A DNA stretch of 39,281 bases from Thermoleophilia bacterium (GTDB lineage Bacteria > Actinomycetota > Thermoleophilia > Gaiellales > Gaiellaceae). Below are positions 7,425-16,900 of this stretch, piece by piece. Location: the NCBI GenBank assembly GCA_014534345.1, contig JACVRR010000011.1, forward strand, positions 1 to 39,281, written 5' to 3'. The first letter of the stretch is position 1. The number at the start of each line of letters is the position of its first letter. The translations under genes and the position numbers were made by a program. The notes under the pieces were generated by a model. That model did not search any database. It worked only from the letters and a program-made list of their open reading frames with translations, and had not been told where the DNA came from.

Positions 7425-8972
7425 TCACGCCGGCTGCCCGTCGCTTGCCGCCCGCCGCGGCTCCGCCGTGACGCCCGTGCCGACGATCGCCTCCACGATC
7501 CGCCGCTCGCCCAGCTCGGCGCGGGGGATCTCGTCCACGATCCGCCCGCGCGACATCACGATCACCCGGTCGCAGAGCCCGCTCAGCTCGAGCGGGTCGC
7601 TCGACTTGACGAGCACCGCGACGCCGTCGTCCGCCTTGGCGCGCAGGGCCTCGTAGATGTCGAAGCGGGAGCCGACGTCCACGCCCTGGGTCGGCTCGTC
7701 CGCGAGCAGGACGTGGAGGGCGCCGCGCAGGAAGGGACGCGTCAGCGAGACCTTCTGCTGGTTGCCGCCCGAGAGCGACTGCACCGGCTGCTCGATCGAG
7801 GCCGTGCGGATCCGCAGCCGGCGCACGAGCTGCCCGAGGGTCCTCTTCTCGCGCCCGCGGCCGAGCAGGCCCGCTCGCCCGAAGCGGCGCAGCACCTGGA
7901 TCGTGCTGTTGGCACGCACGCTCAGCACCGGGAAGAGCGCCTCGCGGGCCCGGTCGCCGCTCAGAAGCACGACGCCCGCGCGGAGCGGGCCGAGCGGCGA
8001 GTGGCGGTCGAGCTCGCGGCCGTTGCAGCGCGCGCTCCCGGCCGAGGGCTCGACGCCGGCGAGCGCGCGAAGGAGCTGCACTTGGCCGTTGCCCTCGGCG
8101 CCCGCGATGCCGAGGATCTCGCCCCGGTGCAGCTGCAGGTCGACCGGCCCGAACCGGTCGCCCTGGAGGCTCGAGAGCTCGAGGAGCACCTCTGCCGCCT
8201 CGGTGTCGACGTCGCGCTCGGGAAAGGCGAGCTGGAGCGGCCGGCCGATCATCAGCGCGACGAGCGCGTCCTCGGACATGCCGTGCGCCTCGAACGTCCC
8301 CTGGCCGCCCCCGTCGCGGAGCACGGTGATCCGGTCGGCTATCCCGAGCACCTCGGGCAGGCGGTGGCTGACGTAGACGACGCCGACGCCCGACCGGCTC
8401 CGCTCGAGCATCAGCGCGTGCAGCTGCTCGACCTCCGCAGGCCCGAGCGCCGTCGTCGGCTCGTCGAGCAGCAGCACCTTCGGCTGCGCGAGCAGCGCCT
8501 TCACCACCTCCACCAGCTGCCGCTCCGCGAGCGAGAGCGCTCCGGCCGGTGCGCCCGCGGGGATCCGCAGGCCGAACTCCTCGAGCCGCGCGGCCGCCCA
8601 CCGCTCCATGTGGCGGTAGTCCGGCTGGAGCTCGGGCGGGACGGCGAGGTAGAGGTTCTCGGCCACCGACAGGTCGACGACCTGCGAGTAGGTCTGGTAG
8701 GCGATCCCGAGACCGAGCCGGAGCGCGTCGGCGGCGGATGCTCGCCGCAGCGGCCGGCCGCCGATCTCGACCGTCCCCTCGTCCGGCGCGAGGAAGCCGC
8801 TGGCGATCCCCAGCAGGGTCGACTTCCCGGACCCGTTCTCCCCGACGAGCGCGTGGGTCTCTCCGGCCACGCAGTCCACGCTGACGTCGCGGAGCGCCTG
8901 CACCGCGCCGAAGCGCTTCGAGACGCGCTGCAGCGACAGCACGACGGGGGTCGCGGGTCCGGGCGTCGACAT
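7425..8972 (-). CDS. ABC importer ATP-binding protein, double-domain CUT2 (RbsA/MglA-like)
   Basis: Two fused nucleotide-binding domains energise the importer. Domain 1 has a canonical Walker A (VGENGSGKST), a signature region ALSLAERQ and a Walker B LLLDEPTTALG. Domain 2 has the degenerate P-loop typical of this family (IAGAEGNGQ), a canonical LSGGNQQK signature and LLADEPTQGVDVG. The length (515 aa) matches RbsA. The ATG at 8972 is preceded by GGAAGG; the longer track ORF adds an Arg-rich non-homologous extension. It sits between the binding-protein gene and the second permease gene. Confidence 0.93.
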   Translation of the reverse strand: MSTPGPATPVVLSLQRVSKRFGAVQALRDVSVDCVAGETHALVGENGSGKSTLLGIASGFLAPDEGTVEIGGRPLRRASAADALRLGLGIAYQTYSQVVDLSVAENLYLAVPPELQPDYRHMERWAAARLEEFGLRIPAGAPAGALSLAERQLVEVVKALLAQPKVLLLDEPTTALGPAEVEQLHALMLERSRSGVGVVYVSHRLPEVLGIADRITVLRDGGGQGTFEAHGMSEDALVALMIGRPLQLAFPERDVDTEAAEVLLELSSLQGDRFGPVDLQLHRGEILGIAGAEGNGQVQLLRALAGVEPSAGSARCNGRELDRHSPLGPLRAGVVLLSGDRAREALFPVLSVRANSTIQVLRRFGRAGLLGRGREKRTLGQLVRRLRIRTASIEQPVQSLSGGNQQKVSLTRPFLRGALHVLLADEPTQGVDVGSRFDIYEALRAKADDGVAVLVKSSDPLELSGLCDRVIVMSRGRIVDEIPRAELGERRIVEAIVGTGVTAEPRRAASDGQPA

Positions 8973-9015
8973 CGTCCTTCCGGTTCGGCCGTTCTCTTGG
9001 CTCCTCGCTCGCCTC

Positions 9016-10293
9016 CTAGCCCGGGTACATCTTCGAGAGCAGCTCGACCGGCACGAGCGAGGTCGCGGACGCCTCCTGCGGGTAGCCCTCGACGCACGAG
9101 TCACGCTCGGCCTGGTCCTGGAGCTCGACCGGGAACACGATCTCGGGCGGGATCTCGGCGCCCTTCAGCTTCATCATCCCCGCCGTGAGCGCGACCCTGA
9201 TCTGCGAGTTCCCGGCCGTGTAGTAGTAGACCTTCAGGTTCGGGTTGTCGAGGTCGTTGACGGCACAGCCGAGGCCGACGTCGTCCGTCCGCATCGTCAG
9301 CACGGCGTCGAACGGCTTCCCGGCCGCCTTGTACGCCGCGACGGCGCCTTGCGCCATGCCGAGCCCGTACTCGTAGCTCCAGCCCTTGATGTCGGGATGG
9401 CGGGCGAGGATCCCGGCCACGACCTCCTGCACCTTGGACGAATCCCAGTTGGTCGCCTCCTTGGCGACGACCTGGATCTCGTCGTTCAGCTCCGGCTCCT
9501 CGCACTTCTGCCAGCCGAGCGAGAGCGGGTTCCCCGGGAAGCCGCCCAGGAAGGCGATCTTGCCCGAGCCGACCTCCTCGTTCATCACGTTGGCGAAGGC
9601 CTTGCCGAGGTTGCACGTGTCCTCGCCGACGACCGTGGTGTAGTTCTCGCCCGGCCCGGTCACGTAGCCCCAAGCGTAGGTGGTGACCGGGATGCCGGCC
9701 TCGGTGGCCTCCTTGAACACCGGCAGCATCGCGTCGCCGAAGTCGGGGTACGTGACGATCACGTCGACGCCCCTGGAGATCGCGGCCCGGAAGTCGGTCA
9801 GCGCCTGGTCGGGATCGGACTGGGCGCTCGTGTAGATGATCTCGCCGATCTCGGGGTAGGTCAGCGCCTGGAGGATGAACTCCATCTTCGAGATCTCGCG
9901 GTAGATGTTCTCGCCGAAGCCCTCGACGTAGCCCACGGTGAGCTCGCCGTCGGTGCCGGTCTTGCAGCCGTTGTTTCGCCAGCACCGAAGCGCCAGCTCC
10001 TGGTCGACGTCGTCGTCGGCGCGGCCGTAGGCGGCCAGCGCGATGTTGCGGGACATCTCGTCCTCGGGGAGCAGCTCGGCGTCGAAGAGCGTCTTCTCGA
10101 GCAGGGCCTCGTCGGCCTCGTAGACCTCGCCGAACTCGCCGTCGCCCGTCGTCTCGCCGGTGGTCGCGCCCGGCCCCGCCTCGTCGTCGCCGTCGTCGCC
10201 GCCGCACCCCGCCGCGACGAGCGCGAGCGCCGCGACGAGCAGCCCCAGCACCAGCCAGTACCGCCTCCTGGGAGGCCCGGTTCGTAGGTGCAC
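9016..10293 (-). CDS. Substrate-binding lipoprotein of the CUT2-type ABC importer
   Basis: A basic n-region (RTGPPRRRYW) and hydrophobic stretch lead to the lipobox ALVAAGC with Cys30, so the protein should be lipid-anchored outside the membrane. A Gly/Asp/Thr-rich tether follows, then a periplasmic-binding-protein-I fold. Recognisable elements are LTVGYVEGFGENIYREI, RGVDVIVTYPDF, EATEAGIPVTTYAWG and HPDIKGWSYEYGLGMAQGAVAAYKAAG. An insertion of about 60 residues before the fold carries RCWRNNGCKTG, and six cysteines follow the lipid one, unusual for RbsB relatives. The GTG at 10293 is chosen because AAAGGAGA lies just upstream. The ligand is unknown. Confidence 0.88.
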   Translation of the reverse strand: MHLRTGPPRRRYWLVLGLLVAALALVAAGCGGDDGDDEAGPGATTGETTGDGEFGEVYEADEALLEKTLFDAELLPEDEMSRNIALAAYGRADDDVDQELALRCWRNNGCKTGTDGELTVGYVEGFGENIYREISKMEFILQALTYPEIGEIIYTSAQSDPDQALTDFRAAISRGVDVIVTYPDFGDAMLPVFKEATEAGIPVTTYAWGYVTGPGENYTTVVGEDTCNLGKAFANVMNEEVGSGKIAFLGGFPGNPLSLGWQKCEEPELNDEIQVVAKEATNWDSSKVQEVVAGILARHPDIKGWSYEYGLGMAQGAVAAYKAAGKPFDAVLTMRTDDVGLGCAVNDLDNPNLKVYYYTAGNSQIRVALTAGMMKLKGAEIPPEIVFPVELQDQAERDSCVEGYPQEASATSLVPVELLSKMYPG

Positions 10294-10315
10294 CTTCCGT
10301 CTCCTTTCTGTCGTC

Positions 10316-11437
10316 TCAGAGCTTTCCGGGATCGACTGGGTGGTGCTCGGGCGGCGGCGCCTCCGCGGGCGCACCGGGATGCTCCGGCGGCCGCAGCAGG
10401 CGGCCGAGGACGGCGGCCACGCGGTCGCCCGAGACGAGCATCCCGGCCACGATCGCGGCGCCGAAGACGACGAACTGCATCGCCGTCGACAGGCCCAGGA
10501 TCCGGAGCATCTGCGTCAGCAGCGTGAGCGCGAGCGCCGCGACCCAGGTCGAGGTCGCGCTCGCCAGGCCGCCCGCCAGCGACGCGCCCGCGATCACGAC
10601 CGCGGCGATCGGCGCGAGCAGGTAGGCGGCGCCGAAGCTGGGGTCGATGCTGATCCGCACGCCGGCCAGCAGGACCGCCGCGACCGCGTACAGCGTCCCT
10701 GCGGCCGCGTACGCGAACACGACGTGCGTCCGCACGCGGATCCCGGCCATCCACGCCGCCCGCGGGTTGGCGCCCACCGCCTGAAAGCGCCGCCCGGCGG
10801 CGGTGTAGCGGAGGGCGAGCGCGACGAACGCGGTCAGCAGCACGCCGACCCAGAACACCCAGCTGACGCCCAGCGGCTTGTCGCCGGCCCAGGAGGAGAG
10901 CGCCTGCGGCACGTTCGACTCGTTCGCGATCCCGCGCGAGTAGCTGAGCCCGAGGGCGAGCACGACCTGCCCGACGGCGAGCGTGACGATCAGCGGGTTG
11001 AGACGCAGCACGCCGACGAGGACGCCGTTCGCGAGCCCCACGACGGCGCCCAGGCCGAGGCAGGCGAGCACGGCGAGCGCGAGCTGGTCGTCGGAGCCGG
11101 CCGCCACCCCGACCACGAGGTTGCCGCCGAGGAACATGACGCCCGGGATCGACAGGTCGATCCCGGCGTGCATGATCACGAGCATCTGCCCGAGCGCGGC
11201 GACGGCCAGGATCGTCATGTACGGGAGGACGAAGCCCCACGACGTCCCCTGGAGCGTCTCGGGTGCGACGACGGCCGCGATCGCGATCAGGAGGGCGGTT
11301 GCGATCCAGATCGGCAGGAAGCGGGAGCCCACCAGCGCAGCGGTGACCACGGGCGCCAGCCGGCTGCCACCGGCGAGCGCCGCGACGCTGCCCGTCCCGC
11401 CCGGCGCGCTCACGGACCGCCGTCCGAGCAGCCGCAC
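10316..11437 (-). CDS. ABC transporter permease, CUT2/ribose type (first gene of the importer operon)
   Basis: A second RbsC-like membrane subunit of 373 residues. It shows LGQMLVIMHAGIDLSIPGVMFLGGN near the N-terminus, the EAA-like AVGANPRAAWMAGI loop, and VIAGASLAGGLASATSTWVAAL. The cytoplasmic tail is Pro/His rich. It leads the operon, and the binding-protein gene follows 22 nt after its stop. The start is uncertain: GTG at 11437 opens the longest form, and an in-frame GTG eight codons later is equally plausible because neither has a strong ribosome site. The paralogous permease at the operon end suggests a two-permease channel. Confidence 0.88.
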   Translation of the reverse strand: MRLLGRRSVSAPGGTGSVAALAGGSRLAPVVTAALVGSRFLPIWIATALLIAIAAVVAPETLQGTSWGFVLPYMTILAVAALGQMLVIMHAGIDLSIPGVMFLGGNLVVGVAAGSDDQLALAVLACLGLGAVVGLANGVLVGVLRLNPLIVTLAVGQVVLALGLSYSRGIANESNVPQALSSWAGDKPLGVSWVFWVGVLLTAFVALALRYTAAGRRFQAVGANPRAAWMAGIRVRTHVVFAYAAAGTLYAVAAVLLAGVRISIDPSFGAAYLLAPIAAVVIAGASLAGGLASATSTWVAALALTLLTQMLRILGLSTAMQFVVFGAAIVAGMLVSGDRVAAVLGRLLRPPEHPGAPAEAPPPEHHPVDPGKL

Positions 11438-11527
11438 GGTGATTCGACGCGAGTCACGACCGTCTCGCCGACCGGCACGATCTGCGTTCGCGCTCCTCTT
11501 GCCGCCCTAGCCCGTGCCAGAAGCGCA

Positions 11528-11557
11528 ATTCTCAGCACGCGCGCGCGAGGGTGTCAA
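11528..11557 (-). promoter_or_regulatory. Putative sigma-70 promoter for the ABC-importer operon
   Basis: On the minus strand a perfect TTGACA (11557-11552) is followed after 18 nt by GAGAAT (11533-11528), with an upstream TG that could act as an extended -10. It points toward the permease gene with a leader of about 85 nt. This is one of the few -35 matches seen in the window. Confidence 0.5.
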
Positions 11558-11653
11558 CCGAGACCGAACGCCGACGCCTCCGGAGGGGCCGGTCGTCCAG
11601 GGGCGCTGAACGCCCGCCTACGGCAAGTGACGCGTCGCCCCGGCCCCTCCGTT

Positions 11654-11659
11654 TATGCT
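11654..11659 (+). promoter_or_regulatory. Putative -10 box (TATGCT) upstream of the amidohydrolase gene
   Basis: TATGCT ends 8 nt before an ATG at 11668 and about 125 nt before the amidohydrolase start. The 345-bp divergent region 11438-11783 therefore appears to hold back-to-back promoters for the importer operon and the amidohydrolase. No clear -35 is visible for this one. Confidence 0.4.
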
Positions 11660-11667
11660 CGCTGCAC

Positions 11668-11787
11668 ATGCGGCGGCGTGGCGCAGCTGCGGGCGAGGCG
11701 GGGGCGGCCGAGACGAGGACGGGTTCCGCCCCGGCGCACGCGTCCCCGCCCACTTCGGTGTCAGGCAAGCGAAGGAGGGAGCCATGA
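11668..11787 (+). CDS. Possible 39-codon leader ORF before the amidohydrolase
   Basis: This ORF starts 8 nt after TATGCT and ends in a TGA overlapping the amidohydrolase ATG as ATGA. The predicted peptide is Ala/Arg/Gly rich (MRRRGAAAGEAGAAE...) with no recognised domain. GC-rich DNA makes such ORFs common, and the amidohydrolase has its own strong ribosome site, so this may be untranslated leader. Confidence 0.25.
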   Translation: MRRRGAAAGEAGAAETRTGSAPAHASPPTSVSGKRRREP

Positions 11788-13151
11788 GCTCCGAGCGGCT
11801 TCTGATCCGCAACGGCTTCGTCGTCTCGATGGACGCCGAGGTCGGGAACGTCCCCTACGGCGACGTCCTGGTCGAGGATGGCACGATCGCCGAGATCGGC
11901 CGCGGCCTCGACGTGTCCGAGGCGGAGGACGTGGACGCGACCGGAATGATCGTCATGCCGGGGTTCGTCGACACGCACCGGCACACCTGGCAGACGCCCG
12001 TTCGCGGCGTGCTTCCGTGCTGCACGCTCGACCACTACTTCGCGGTGATGCTCGGCAGCGTCGGCGGTCACTACCGGCCGGAGGACGTCCACGTCGGCAA
12101 CTACGCGGGCGCGCTCGAGGCGCTCAACGGCGGGGTCACGACCCTGCTCGACTGGTCGCACATCAACAACACGCCCGACCACTCGGATGCGGCGATCCAG
12201 GGTCTGAAGGACGCGGGCATCCGCGCCGTCTACGCGCACGGGGTCCCGACGGGCGGCGAGTGGTGGGCGTTCAGCGACCTGGAGCACCCCGAGGACATCC
12301 GCCGCATCCGGGACACGTACTTCTCCTCCGACGACGGGCTGATCACGCTCGCGCTCGCCGCGCGCGCTCCCGGCAACTCGAACTTCGAGGTCGCCAAGCA
12401 CGACTGGGAGCTGGCGCGCGAGCTGGGCATCCGGATCAGCGTCCACGTCGGCATGCGCCTGACGAACGTGCACGTGACCCACGTCAAGAACATGCACGAG
12501 CTCGGGCTGCTCGGCCCGGACACGACGTACATCCACTGCACCGACTCGACGGACGAGGAGCTCGACCTGATCGCCGAGACCGGCGGCACTGCCTCGGTCG
12601 CGCCCTACGTGGAGATGCTGATGGGCCACGGCCCGCCGCCGACCGGCAAGCTGATCGCGCGCGGCGTGCGGCCGTCCCTCAGCGTCGACGTCGTCTCGAG
12701 CGTCCCGGGCGAGATGTTCACGCAGATGCGCACCGCGCTCGTCCACGAGCGGATCGGCGCGTTCACGGCGACGCCGGACGAGCCCTTTTCGCCCGCGCTC
12801 TCGCACCGGGAGGTGCTGGAGTTCGCGACGATCGAGGGCGCCCGTGCGTGCGCGCTCGAGGACAAGGTCGGGTCGCTCGCGCCCGGGAAGCAGGCCGACA
12901 TCGTCCTGCTCAACGTGCAGGCGATCAACACCTCGCCGATGGTCGACCCGGTCGGCACGATCGTCGTGTTCGCGGATACCTCGAACGTCGACTCGGTGTT
13001 CGTCGCCGGGCGCGCCGTCAAGCGCAACGGCGAGTTCGTCGGCCACGACCTGAACCGCGTGTTCGAGCGGCTCGAGGAATCACGGAACCACATCCTCTCG
13101 GGCGGCGGGTTGCTGCCCGAGTGGGCGGCGGGCCCGATGGCCGCCGTCTGA
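11784..13151 (+). CDS. Metal-dependent amidohydrolase (cytosine deaminase/chlorohydrolase-like, TRZ/ATZ group)
   Basis: A 455-residue hydrolase with the small beta-sandwich formed by both termini and a central TIM barrel. Metal and catalytic positions are all visible: His65 and His67 in VDTHRHTW, His221 in ISVHVG, His251 in YIHCTDS and Asp302 in LSVDVVSS. Members deaminate or hydrolyse N-heterocycles such as cytosine, guanine, S-adenosylhomocysteine or triazines. GAAGGAGGGAG lies directly before the ATG at 11784; the track ORF's earlier start is rejected. It is divergent from the importer, which may deliver its substrate, and is followed by a strong hairpin. The exact substrate cannot be inferred. 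Confidence 0.9.
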   Translation: MSSERLLIRNGFVVSMDAEVGNVPYGDVLVEDGTIAEIGRGLDVSEAEDVDATGMIVMPGFVDTHRHTWQTPVRGVLPCCTLDHYFAVMLGSVGGHYRPEDVHVGNYAGALEALNGGVTTLLDWSHINNTPDHSDAAIQGLKDAGIRAVYAHGVPTGGEWWAFSDLEHPEDIRRIRDTYFSSDDGLITLALAARAPGNSNFEVAKHDWELARELGIRISVHVGMRLTNVHVTHVKNMHELGLLGPDTTYIHCTDSTDEELDLIAETGGTASVAPYVEMLMGHGPPPTGKLIARGVRPSLSVDVVSSVPGEMFTQMRTALVHERIGAFTATPDEPFSPALSHREVLEFATIEGARACALEDKVGSLAPGKQADIVLLNVQAINTSPMVDPVGTIVVFADTSNVDSVFVAGRAVKRNGEFVGHDLNRVFERLEESRNHILSGGGLLPEWAAGPMAAV

Positions 13152-13162
13152 TCGTCGTTCTC

Positions 13163-13196
13163 GGGCCCGGCTCGCGCCGGCGGGCGAGCCGGGCCC
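13163..13196. terminator. Hairpin terminator-like structure after the amidohydrolase
   Basis: A perfect 13-bp stem, GGGCCCGGCTCGC paired with GCGAGCCGGGCCC, encloses an 8-nt loop between the amidohydrolase stop and the SDR ribosome site. There is no T-run, as is common in GC-rich actinobacteria. Confidence 0.65.
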
Positions 13197-13229
13197 GCTC
13201 GACCGCTCCGCGGCGAAAGGAGGTAGGCA

Positions 13230-13931
13230 GTGGCCGGTGGCAGCGTCCTCGTCGTCGGCGGCACGCAGGGCCTCGGGCGCGAGCTCGCCCAGGAGTACGC
13301 CGACGCCGGGCGCGACGTGGTCGTGACGGGGCGCGAGCGCGCCCGCGCCGAGGCGGCCGCGCGCGAGATCGGCGGCTCGACGCGCGGGGTCGGCTTCGAC
13401 CTCGCGGAGCCCCGCACGATCGCCGACGCGCTCGCCGACGTCGCGGACGTCGAGTACCTGGTGCTCGCGGCGATCGAGCGCGACACGAACTCGGTGCGCG
13501 AGTACGACATCGAGGGCGCGCTCCGCCTGGTCACGCTCAAGGTCGTCGGCTACACGGAGGTCGTCCACGCGCTCCTGCCGCGTTTGCAAGACGACTCCGC
13601 GATCCTCATCTTCGGCGGCCTCGCGCGCGACCGGCCCTATCCCGGCTCGACCACCGTGACGACCGTCAACGGCGCGGTCACCAGCCTGGTGCGCACGCTC
13701 GTCATCGAGCTGGCGCCCACCCGTGTGAACGCGCTCCACCCGGCGATCGTCGGCGACAGCCCCCAGTGGCGGAACATGCCCGAGGAGCGGCACCGGGCGC
13801 TGGTCTCGCGAACGCCGATCGGGCGGCTGGTGACGATGGCCGAGATCGTGCACGCCTCCCGCTTCCTGCTCGAGAACCAGGGGATCAACGGCCTCAACCT
13901 GCCGGTCGACGGCGGCTGGCTCTGCACCTAG
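13230..13931 (+). CDS. SDR-fold protein lacking the catalytic Ser-Tyr-Lys
   Basis: A 233-residue Rossmann protein of the short-chain dehydrogenase/reductase superfamily. The nucleotide loop is VVGGTQGLGREL and the C-terminal half has ELAPTRVNALHPAIVGD and GINGLNLPVDGGW, all classical. Where YxxxK is expected, the sequence is VTTVN (Val143, Asn147), and the usual catalytic Ser position is Gly130. It can probably bind a dinucleotide but not do standard SDR proton transfer. AAAGGAGG precedes the GTG at 13230. It lies 78 bp behind the amidohydrolase across a hairpin, so it belongs to the same island but may have separate expression. Confidence 0.85.
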   Translation: MAGGSVLVVGGTQGLGRELAQEYADAGRDVVVTGRERARAEAAAREIGGSTRGVGFDLAEPRTIADALADVADVEYLVLAAIERDTNSVREYDIEGALRLVTLKVVGYTEVVHALLPRLQDDSAILIFGGLARDRPYPGSTTVTTVNGAVTSLVRTLVIELAPTRVNALHPAIVGDSPQWRNMPEERHRALVSRTPIGRLVTMAEIVHASRFLLENQGINGLNLPVDGGWLCT

Positions 13932-13976
13932 CGCGAGTCGCCGGCAGCGCCGCTGGGCGGCAGGCTCGTGCGCTCT

Positions 13977-13982
13977 TACACT
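13977..13982 (+). promoter_or_regulatory. Putative -10 box (TACACT) for a leaderless cyclase-regulator mRNA
   Basis: TACACT ends 7 nt before the ATG at 13990, the spacing seen repeatedly in this window. There is no ribosome site before that ATG, consistent with leaderless translation. Confidence 0.5.
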
Positions 13983-13989
13983 TGGCGGC

Positions 13990-16900
13990 ATGCCGCTCTG
14001 CCCGCGCTGCGGCGAGGACAACCCTGCGCACGCCCGCTTCTGCCTGAGCTGCGGCGCGCCGCTCACGCCCGCGGCGACCCGCGAGGAGCGGAAGGTCGTG
14101 AGCGTGCTGTTCGCCGACCTGGTCGGCTTCACCGGGCGCGCGGAGGCGCTCGACCCGGAGGACGTGCGCGCGCTGCAGGACCGCTACTGGGGCCGCCTGC
14201 GAGCAGAGCTCGAGCGCCACGGCGGCACGGTCGAGAAGTTCATCGGCGACGCGGTCGTCGGTCTGTTCGGCGCACCGGTCGCGCACGAGGACGACCCGGA
14301 GCGCGCGGTGCGGGCCGCGCTCGCGATCCGCGACTGGGCCCGGGGGCAGGAGCGTCTCCAGGTGCGGATCGGCGTGACGACCGGCGAGACGCTCGTCCGC
14401 CTCGATGCGCAGCCGCTGGCCGGCGAGGGCATGGCCTCCGGCGACGTCGTCAACACGGTCAGCCGCCTCCAGGCGGCGGCGCCGGCGAACGGGATCCTCG
14501 TCGACGAGACGACGTACCGAGCGACGAGACACGCGATCGAGTACCGGGATGCCGACACCGTGCGGGCGAAGGGGAAGCCGGAGCCCGTTCCCGTTTGGGA
14601 GGCGGTTGCGGCACGGGCCAGCCTCGGTGTCGACGTCGCCCGCGCGCACCGCGCCTCGCTGGTCGGGCGGGAGCGAGACCTGACCGTCCTTCGCGAGGCG
14701 TTCGCGCGCGCGCGCCACGAGCCGGCGCCGCAGCTGGTCACCCTGGTCGGTGTGCCGGGGATCGGCAAGAGCCGACTCGTCCACGAGCTGAGGCGGTCGC
14801 TCGACGCCGAGCCGGACCTGGTGCGCTGGCGGCAGGGCCGCTCGCTTCCCTACGGCGACGGTGCCGCCTTCTCGGCTCTCGCGGAGATCGTCAAGGCCGA
14901 GGCCGGCATTCTCGAGACGGATGTCGCGGACGACACCGCCGCCAAGCTCGCGCGGGCCGTCGAGCGAACCGCGCCCGACGAGGCCGAGTGGCTCGCGCGG
15001 CACCTGCGCCGGCTCGTCGGGCTCGGGGCCGGAGAGACGGCGGGCGCCGACGTCCGAAACGAGGCGTTCGCCGCCTGGCGCAGCTTCCTCGAGGCGCTGG
15101 CCGAGGAGCGGCCGTCGGTGTTCGTCTTCGAGGATCTCCACTGGGCGGATGACGGGCTGCTCGACTTCGTCGACCACCTCCTCGAGTGGGCAGGCCCCGC
15201 CCCGCTCCTAGCCTTGTGTACCGCGCGGCCGGAGCTCCTCGAGCGCCGGCCCGGCTGGGGCGGCGGGAAGCGGAACGCCGTGACGCTCGCTCTACCGCCG
15301 CTCGACGAGCGCGAGACGGACGCGCTGCTCGACTCGCTGCTTGCGCCGGCGCGCGCCGACGACCGGGCCGCGCTGCGTGAGCGCGTCGGAGGCAACCCGC
15401 TCTACGCCGAGCAGTTCGCACTCCTCGTCGGCGAGCGAGACGCGGGCGCGCAGCCGGCGCTGCCGGAGACGGTGCAGGGGATCATCGCGGCACGGCTCGA
15501 CACGCTGGCCGCCCCGGAGAAGCGGCTGCTTCACGGGGCGTCGGTCTTCGGCAAGGTCTTCTGGGAGGGAGCGGTGGTGGCGGTCGACGGCGTCGACCGG
15601 GAAGCGGCCGAAGCCGCGCTGCACCGCTTGGCGCGGAAGGAGTTCGTCGAGCGCGCCCGGCGCTCGTCCGTCGAGGGCGAGCGCGAGTACGCGTTCCGGC
15701 ACGTTCTCGTCCGCGACGTCGCGTACGGCCAAATTCCGCGCGGCGCCCGCGCTCACCTGCACGAGCGGGCGGCCGCGTGGATCGAGTCCCTCGGCCGAGC
15801 CGAGGACCACGCGGAGATGCTCGCCCACCACTGCGTCAGCGCGCTCGGGCTCCGCGAGGCGATGGGCGAGCGGCCGGAGCCGCTCGTCGAGCGCGCCGCG
15901 CTCTGGCTCGCTCGCGCCGGCGAGCGCGCCGCCGCCGTCTACGCGTTCCCCGCCGCAGCACGCCACTTCGAGCGCGCGCTCGACCTCGTGTCCGAGCACG
16001 ATCCGCGGCGCCCCGAGCTGCTCTTCGGGTACGCGCGCGCGCTCTTCGGGAGCGGAGACGAGAAGCGTCGCGAAACGCTCGAGACGGCCCGGCAGGCGCT
16101 GCTTGCCGCCGGGGACGTCGAGGGCGCCGCAGAGGCCGACGCGCTCCTCGCCGAAGTCGCCTGGCTCGAAGGGGGGAAGGCCGATGCGCACCTGGAGCGG
16201 GCGATGACCCTCATCGCGGACTATGCGCCGTCGGCGACGAAGGCGCGCGTGATCGCGGCTTGCGCGCGCTTCCGCATGCTCGCTCAGGAGCCGGAGGCGA
16301 TCGACCTCGCGCGGCAGGCACTCGCACTCGCCGAGGCGCTCGACCTCGCCGAGACCCGCGCGAACATCATGATCACGTTGGGGACGGCGCGCTGGTTCGC
16401 CGGCGACACGAACGGCGCTTCCGATATCGAGCGCGGCCTACGCGGTGCGCTCGAGCACGGCTCGCTCTTCGCCGCGCAGCGGGGATACACGAACCTGGCG
16501 ATGGCGGTCGGCCGAGAAGGCGACCGCGCGCGGCGGTTCGAGCTGCTCGAGCAGGCTGAGGTGGTTGCCCGACGCCTCGGGGATCGCCAGCAGCTCCGGT
16601 ACGTGCAGCCGCAGCTATCGGGAATGAGGTTCGCGCAGGGGGACTGGGAAACCGCCCTGCGCGAGGCCGACGAGTTCATCGCCGAGTGCGAGGCGGGTGC
16701 GCCTCACGTCCAAGAGGCGTACGTGCGCGGGAGGCGCGCGTGGATCCGCCACGCGCGGGACGACGTGGAGGGCGCGACCGCAGACTCCGAGCGGGCGCTG
16801 ACGCTCGCGCGCGAGACAGGTGCTGCGGAGGCGCTCGTCTCGACCCTCGCGACGACAGTCGAGATCCAGGTGAATCTCGGCCGGCTGCGCGAGGCGCGTG

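Noticed and set aside
10160-14047. A 1295-codon plus-strand open frame
   Set aside because: It runs antisense through the importer genes and out of frame through the amidohydrolase and SDR genes. Its Arg/Asp/His-rich composition is that of a GC-rich shadow frame, and no domain is visible.
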